This document shows positions 59,493-64,000 of a DNA stretch of 64,000 nt, piece after piece. The notes below the pieces were generated by a model that worked only from the letters and a program-made list of their open reading frames with translations, ran no database searches and was not told the origin of the DNA. The position numbers and the translations under genes are program-made. The stretch comes from Afipia sp. (GTDB lineage Bacteria; Pseudomonadota; Alphaproteobacteria; Rhizobiales; Xanthobacteraceae), in assembly GCA_030652315.1 (NCBI GenBank), contig JAUSAX010000079.1, positions 1-64,000 of the forward strand, in the 5' to 3' direction. Each line of letters begins with the position of its first letter. Within the stretch, counting starts at the first letter, position 1.

Positions 59493-60908
59493 ATGGCAGT
59501 TGCCTTCGATGAAATGAATGGGCCCGGCGGCGCTCTTCGCTCCGCCTACCACGAACTCTCCCTCTGGCTGAAGGAGACCCCTCCGGACGCGCTGGAATAC
59601 CGGCGTCAGGAGGCCGAGCTGCTGTTTCGGCGGATCGGCATCACCTTCGCAGTCTATGGCGAGGCCGAGTCCACCGAGCGGCTGATCCCGTTCGACGTAA
59701 TCCCCCGCATTCTGTCGGGCAAGGAATGGACGACGCTGGAAAAGGGACTGAAGCAGCGCGTCAAGGCGCTCAACATGTTCCTGAGCGACATCTATCACAG
59801 CCGCGACATCCTCCGCGCCAAGATCATTCCCGACGATCTGATCTTCCAGAACCCGGTGTTCCGGCCGGAGATGAACGGACAGGACGTCCCGCACGACGTC
59901 TATGTCCACATCGCCGGCATCGATATCGTGCGTGTCGATTCCGATAATTTCTACGTGCTGGAAGACAACGCGCGCACGCCGTCCGGCGTGTCCTACATGC
60001 TGGAAAACCGCGAAATCATGATGCGGCTGTTTCCGGACCTGTTCGCGCGGCACCGCGTGGCGCCGGTGGAGAATTACCCGGACGAATTGCTGGCCGCGCT
60101 GCGCTCGGTGGCTCCCCTCACCTCGAAGGCCGAACCGACCATCGCACTGCTGACTCCCGGCATCTACAACTCAGCCTATTACGAGCATTCCTTTCTGGCC
60201 GACAAGCTCGGCGTCGAGCTGGTCGAGGGCCGCGACCTCATCGTCAAGAACGACGAAGTGTTCATGCGCACCACTGAGGGAATGAAACGCGTCGATGTGA
60301 TCTATCGCCGCGTCGACGATGATTTCCTCGATCCCCTCACCTTCCGCCCCGACTCCGTCCTCGGCGTGCCCGGCCTGATGTCGGCTTATGTCGCCGGCAA
60401 CGTGACGCTGGCCAACGCGGTCGGCACCGGCATCGCCGATGACAAGGCGGTCTACAGCTACATGCCGGACATCGTAAAGTTCTATCTCGGCGAAGAGCCT
60501 ATCCTGAAGAACGTCCCGACCTACCGCTGCCGCGAGCCGAAGGATCTCTCCTACGTGCTCGACAACCTGAAGGATCTGGTCGTCAAGGAAGTGCATGGCT
60601 CCGGCGGCTACGGCATGCTGATCGGCCCCGCATCCACCAGCGAAATGATCGAATCCTTCCGCGCCAAACTGCTGAAGGAGCCGGAAGGCTTCATCGCCCA
60701 GCCGACGCTGGCGCTGTCGACCTGCCCGACCTGCACCGCATCGGGCCTCGCCCCGCGTCACGTCGACCTGCGGCCGTTCGTGCTGACGGGCAAGGATCAC
60801 GTCACCGTTGTGCCCGGCGGTCTCACCCGTGTGGCGCTGAAGGAAGGTTCGCTCGTGGTCAATTCCAGCCAGGGCGGCGGCACCAAAGATACGTGGATAC
60901 TCGAATGA
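59493..60908 (+). CDS. Circularly permuted ATP-grasp type 2 protein (Anbu-cluster)
   Basis: 471 residues. Marks are FRRIGITFAVYGEAESTERLIPFDVIPRIL (a DUF404/407-type N-terminal region), DNFYVLEDNARTPSGVSYMLENR (the acidic-Asn metal and nucleotide region, about residues 152-174), and the second ATP site with KDLVVKEVHGSGGYGMLIG (about 364-382). These proteins have an amide-bond-forming (glutathionylspermidine-like) fold, but the product is unknown. It starts a run of four genes of which the last is Anbu. A poor GAAAG site precedes the ATG. Confidence 0.9.
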   Translation: MAVAFDEMNGPGGALRSAYHELSLWLKETPPDALEYRRQEAELLFRRIGITFAVYGEAESTERLIPFDVIPRILSGKEWTTLEKGLKQRVKALNMFLSDIYHSRDILRAKIIPDDLIFQNPVFRPEMNGQDVPHDVYVHIAGIDIVRVDSDNFYVLEDNARTPSGVSYMLENREIMMRLFPDLFARHRVAPVENYPDELLAALRSVAPLTSKAEPTIALLTPGIYNSAYYEHSFLADKLGVELVEGRDLIVKNDEVFMRTTEGMKRVDVIYRRVDDDFLDPLTFRPDSVLGVPGLMSAYVAGNVTLANAVGTGIADDKAVYSYMPDIVKFYLGEEPILKNVPTYRCREPKDLSYVLDNLKDLVVKEVHGSGGYGMLIGPASTSEMIESFRAKLLKEPEGFIAQPTLALSTCPTCTASGLAPRHVDLRPFVLTGKDHVTVVPGGLTRVALKEGSLVVNSSQGGGTKDTWILE

Positions 60909-60957
60909 GTGGCACCTTCACTTTTCACATGCGTGAGTTCGCCCGCTGCGCGCTCCG

Positions 60958-61074
60958 CCCCTTCCTCCCCTCCCCCTTGCGGGGGAGGGTCGGGGGGGGG
61001 GTATGATGCGGACAGAACTCTCGCTTTATCCCCCCTCCCCAACCCTCCCCCGCAAGGGGGGAGGGAGAAGAAAC
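60958..61074. repeat. Pyrimidine-rich inverted repeat (family G) inside the Anbu gene group
   Basis: CCTCCCCCTTGCGGGGGAGGG in forward form near 60968, then the inverse CCCTCCCCCGCAAGGGGGGAGGG near 61044, with an 8-base G run between. Lies in a 170-base gap between the ATP-grasp and alpha-E genes, which are otherwise presumed one operon. Confidence 0.75.
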
Positions 61075-61080
61075 TGACGC

Positions 61081-62025
61081 ATGCTGTCGCGCACCGCAGA
61101 AAGTCTCTACTGGCTGGCCCGCTACGTCGAACGCGCGGAGTATCTCGCGCGCACCATCGAGGCGACCTTGCGCGCCACCGCGCTGCCGGACGCCTATGTC
61201 GGCAAGAGCAACGAATGGGAATCCGCGCTGCTCACGGCGGGCATCGACGATATCTTCTACAAGTTTCACGAAGAGGCCAACGAGCGCACCGTCGTCGACT
61301 TCCTGTCGTTCTCACTCGACAATCCCTCCTCGATCCGCAACTGCATCGAGAACGCGCGGCTGAATTCACGCTCGGTGCGCACCGCGCTGACCTCTGAGAT
61401 GTGGGATACCATCAACGGCGCGTGGATCGAGTTGCACGCAGCATGGCCCAAAGGCGCGAAGACGCGCGAGGACCTGACCAAATTTCTCCGCTTTGTGCAG
61501 GAAACGTCACTGCGGTTCGACGGCTCGGCCTACCGGACCATGCTGCGCAACGATGCCTACTGGTTCTCGCGGCTCGGCCTGCATCTGGAACGCGCCGACA
61601 ACACCGCGCGCATCCTCGACGTAAAGTATCACGTGCTGCTGCCGGAGGAAGAACATGTCGGCGGCCCGCTCGACTACTATCAGTGGACCTCGATCCTGCG
61701 TTCGGTGTCGGCGCTCACCGCCTATCACTGGGTGTATCGCGAGACGTTGAAGCCGTGGCTAATCGCCGATCTTCTGATCCTTAATGAATCGCTGCCGCGC
61801 TCGCTGGCGAGTTGCTACGGCAATCTCGTGCGCAATCTCGACCAGATCGGCGTCGCCTACGGGCGGCAAGGCGCGGCGCAACGCCACGCGCGCGGCGTCC
61901 GCAACCGGCTGGAACATGCGCACATGGACGACCTGTTCCAGCGCGGCCTGCACGAATTCATCCAAGAATTCATTGCGGACAATGCCCGGCTGGGCGATAC
62001 CATCTCGAAGCAATATTTGATCTGA
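61081..62025 (+). CDS. Alpha-E domain protein
   Basis: 314 residues, an all-helical alpha-E protein with the opening MLSRTAESLYWLARYVERAE and core segments (GLHLERADNTARILDVKYHV, PWLIADLLILNESLPRSLASCY). Found together with the ATP-grasp partner in Anbu clusters. Biochemical role unknown. No ribosome site other than GAAAC before the ATG. Confidence 0.9.
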   Translation: MLSRTAESLYWLARYVERAEYLARTIEATLRATALPDAYVGKSNEWESALLTAGIDDIFYKFHEEANERTVVDFLSFSLDNPSSIRNCIENARLNSRSVRTALTSEMWDTINGAWIELHAAWPKGAKTREDLTKFLRFVQETSLRFDGSAYRTMLRNDAYWFSRLGLHLERADNTARILDVKYHVLLPEEEHVGGPLDYYQWTSILRSVSALTAYHWVYRETLKPWLIADLLILNESLPRSLASCYGNLVRNLDQIGVAYGRQGAAQRHARGVRNRLEHAHMDDLFQRGLHEFIQEFIADNARLGDTISKQYLI

Positions 62026-62051
62026 CGACTTGGAAAAACATCATCGAATGC

Positions 62052-62145
62052 CGTCATGGCCGGGCCTGTCCCGGCCATCCACGTCTTGCTTACAGAGCCG
62101 TAAACAGGAAAGACGTGGATGCCCGGCACAAGGCCGGGCATGACG
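62052..62145. repeat. Dispersed palindromic repeat family B, copy 3
   Basis: CGTCATGGCCGGGCCTGTCC start, AGACGTGGATGCCCGGC middle, and AAGGCCGGGCATGACG end. Confidence 0.85.
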
Positions 62146-62195
62146 ATCTTGGCCTCTCGCTATGACCTGAACTCTAGCTTTATCCGACTATCGCC

Positions 62196-63020
62196 ATGCG
62201 CCTGAAAATCGCCCACACGACCACATACCGCTACGAGCCGCCGGCGACCGGCGTGATCCAGATTCTGCGCATGACGCCGGGCAGCCATGACGGCCAGTAC
62301 GTCGCCGACTGGCAGATCGACGTCTCCACCGATACACGCCTCGACGTGCATCAGGATGCCTTCGGCAACGTCACGCACGTGCTGACCCACGGCGCGCTGT
62401 CGGACCTCACCATTCATGTCGAAGGTCTGATCGAAACCCACGACACCGGCGGCGTGTTGCGCGGCACCGACGAGCGGTTTCCGCCAAGTCTTTTCCTGCG
62501 CGCGACACCGCTGACCGCAGTCGATGCGGCGATGGCGAAGTTCGCCAGCGAACTGCATACCGAAGCAGCCGGCGACACGCTGGGCTTTCTTCATGCGCTG
62601 ATGCTTCAGATCAACGATCACATGACGTTCGATACCGATCCGACCCACGCCGGAACATCCGCGACGGAAGCCTTCGCGCTCAAGCGCGGCGTCTGTCAGG
62701 ACTATGCGCACATCTTCATTGCCTGCGCCCGCAGCGCCGGCGTCCCCGCCCGTTACGTTTCGGGACATCTGCTGCGCTCCGACGGCATGGTCGCGCAGCA
62801 GGCGGGGCACGCCTGGGCGGAAGCCTTTGTCGAGAAACTCGGCTGGGTCGGTTTCGACGCGGCCAATGCCATCTGCACCACCGAGGGCCATGTCAGGATC
62901 GCGGTCGGTCTCGACTATCTGAGCGCCGCTCCAGCGCGCGGTACCCGCTACGGCGGCGGCACGGAGACGCTGGAAGTCGCCGTCAGGGTCGATCAGGCCG
63001 GACGGCAGAGCCAGAGCTGA
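62196..63020 (+). CDS. Transglutaminase-like protein with N-terminal beta domain
   Basis: 274 residues from MRLKIAHTTTYRYEPPATGV. The N-terminal domain spans residues 1-100. The transglutaminase fold shows the catalytic Cys in LKRGVCQDYAHIFIACARSAGVPARYVSGHL (about residue 168), the His in QQAGHAWAEAFVEK (about 203) and the Asp in WVGFDAANAICTTEGHV (about 218). It probably acts as a cysteine protease or amide-bond enzyme. It belongs to the Anbu group. Confidence 0.92.
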   Translation: MRLKIAHTTTYRYEPPATGVIQILRMTPGSHDGQYVADWQIDVSTDTRLDVHQDAFGNVTHVLTHGALSDLTIHVEGLIETHDTGGVLRGTDERFPPSLFLRATPLTAVDAAMAKFASELHTEAAGDTLGFLHALMLQINDHMTFDTDPTHAGTSATEAFALKRGVCQDYAHIFIACARSAGVPARYVSGHLLRSDGMVAQQAGHAWAEAFVEKLGWVGFDAANAICTTEGHVRIAVGLDYLSAAPARGTRYGGGTETLEVAVRVDQAGRQSQS

Positions 63021-63031
63021 TCGCAAATTAG

Positions 63032-63121
63032 CGTCATTGCGAGCGAAGCGAAGCAATCCAACCTAGTCTGGAACGCGAAAAAAGCTGGATTGCTTCGTCG
63101 CTTACGCTCCTCGCAATGACG
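63032..63121. repeat. Dispersed palindromic repeat family A, copy 5
   Basis: Same ends (CGTCATTGCGAGCGAAGCGA and CTCCTCGCAATGACG) as the 8963 copy, with a longer centre. It lies inside the Anbu gene group. Confidence 0.9.
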
Positions 63122-63213
63122 GCCTTTGAAAACGCAGGTCCCTTTAAAGTTGGATCCCCGTAGTTGCCCCATCCGCCTCCGCCGCGTAGAAATGCGCGGT
63201 CTGGAGACTTGGA

Positions 63214-63960
63214 ATGACCTATTGCTGCGGAATCCTCGTACGTGACGGCCTGATGATGATGGCCGACACCCGCACCAATGCGGGCCTCGACAACATCTCG
63301 ACATTCCGCAAGCTGCATATCTTCAAGGACCCCGGCGAGCGGATCATGGCGATCGCCACCGCCGGCAATCTGGCCCTCACCCAATCTGTCATCTCGACGC
63401 TCAACGAGGGGTTTGAAAATCCCGAGACCGGCGAACGTGAAACGCTGATGAACGCGCCGACCATGTTCCAGGCGGCGCAGCGCATCGGCCGCGCCATCCG
63501 GAGCGTTCATGCGCTCGAAGGCAGCGCGCTGCGCGCCGAGGATATTTCCTTCGACGTGTCGTTCTTGTTCGGCGGCCAGATCAAGGGCGCGCGAATGCGG
63601 CTGTTCATGGTCTACACCGCCGGCAACTTCATCGAATGCACCACCGACACGCCCTACCTGCAGATCGGCGAGCACAAGTACGGCAAGCCCGTGCTCGACC
63701 GCGCGATCTCCTATGACGTCGATCTGTATGACGCGCTCAAGGTCGGGCTGGTGTCGATGGATTCGACGATGCGCTCCAATCTCGGCGTCGGCATGCCGAT
63801 CGACATTCTGCTGGTCCGTCCCGACGCCCTCGACGCCGACCTGAACTATCGCATCGAGGCGGGCGAGCCGTATTTCCACGATCTGCGTTCGCGCTGGTCG
63901 GCTGCGCTGCGCGCCGCGCACCAGAGCATTCCGCGCCCGCCTTACGGCAACGTCAAATAG
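63214..63960 (+). CDS. Anbu: proteasome-beta-like peptidase
   Basis: 248 residues. The chain begins MTYCCGILVRDGLMMMADTR, so removal of Met1 would expose Thr2 as the N-terminal nucleophile, as in proteasome-type hydrolases. The beta-type signature MAIATAGNLALTQSVI and MRLFMVYTAGNFIECTT fit the family; the C-terminal region SRWSAALRAAHQSIPRPPYG is typical of the Anbu branch. Forms large oligomers in known cases. The preceding genes suggest a shared role in a peptide-amide metabolism whose substrate is not known. GACTTGGA precedes the ATG. Confidence 0.93.
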   Translation: MTYCCGILVRDGLMMMADTRTNAGLDNISTFRKLHIFKDPGERIMAIATAGNLALTQSVISTLNEGFENPETGERETLMNAPTMFQAAQRIGRAIRSVHALEGSALRAEDISFDVSFLFGGQIKGARMRLFMVYTAGNFIECTTDTPYLQIGEHKYGKPVLDRAISYDVDLYDALKVGLVSMDSTMRSNLGVGMPIDILLVRPDALDADLNYRIEAGEPYFHDLRSRWSAALRAAHQSIPRPPYGNVK

Positions 63961-64000
63961 AGAAAGCACGGATGGGTTGCCTGTCAAGAAATGATATCGT

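Noticed and set aside
60958-61074. C/G-rich inverted repeat as a rho-independent terminator of the ATP-grasp gene
   Set aside because: No T run follows either arm; similar elements occur in unrelated gaps, so it is classed as a repeat.

Overview
The window looks like a chromosomal segment of a high-GC alphaproteobacterium of the Nitrobacteraceae/Bradyrhizobiaceae (Bradyrhizobium, Rhodopseudomonas, Afipia or Nitrobacter type). The assignment rests on family markers remembered rather than searched: small DUF3551, DUF3126, DUF2336, DUF2270 and PAS_5 proteins, a LapG-like transglutaminase cysteine peptidase, the Anbu gene group, and many intergenic palindromic repeats of a kind common in this family. 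Most of the window is ordinary core chromosome with short operons.

Layout. 1-2575: right end of an integrated island with small unknown genes and a tyrosine integrase, abutting the 3' end of tRNA-Gly(TCC). 2576-9062: tRNA-Gly, tRNA-Tyr and tRNA-Thr, rlmB, small secreted proteins, a PRC-barrel protein and a NylB-like serine hydrolase. 9063-16268: a cobalamin riboswitch with a BtuB-type receptor, a TPR protein, nadK, an orphan response regulator/Hpt pair and a fatty acyl desaturase. 16551-24984: a DUF2336 protein, a TetR/VOC divergent pair with tandem operators, a TauE-type permease, a lytic transglycosylase, hisI, folE, an IscU-like scaffold and yidD. 24981-36088: two MFS permeases, one divergent from a CGNR regulator, then thrS, a nitroreductase, a patatin, a CBS protein and a rhomboid protease. 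36089-38323: PAS_5, double-PilZ and LapG-like peptidase genes. 38492-47261: hydrolases, gamma-carbonic anhydrase, cysE, an FAD monooxygenase and small zinc proteins.

47330-50468 is the most unusual part. A tRNA-Leu(TAA) gene on the minus strand has been cut inside its 7-base anticodon loop. Its 5' half is at 50430-50468. A perfectly complementary 3' half is at 49268-49322, and a second, slightly decayed 3' half is at 47330-47374. The two intervening segments (about 1.1 and 1.9 kb) carry an unknown gene and an exported amidohydrolase, but no recombinase. The 1.1-kb segment also carries a complete tRNA-Leu(TAA) of quite different sequence on the opposite strand, which could replace the gene it breaks.

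50858-63960: a lone cyclic-nucleotide-binding protein, a crotonase, a quinone oxidoreductase, two thioredoxin-fold enzymes, a short MetE-like protein, gpt, a thioesterase and a CinA-like protein. It ends with a four-gene group (ATP-grasp, alpha-E, transglutaminase, Anbu protease) of the type found around the Anbu proteasome homologue. At least seven families of dispersed palindromic repeats lie between these genes. In two places they extend an open reading frame upstream of its probable true start.
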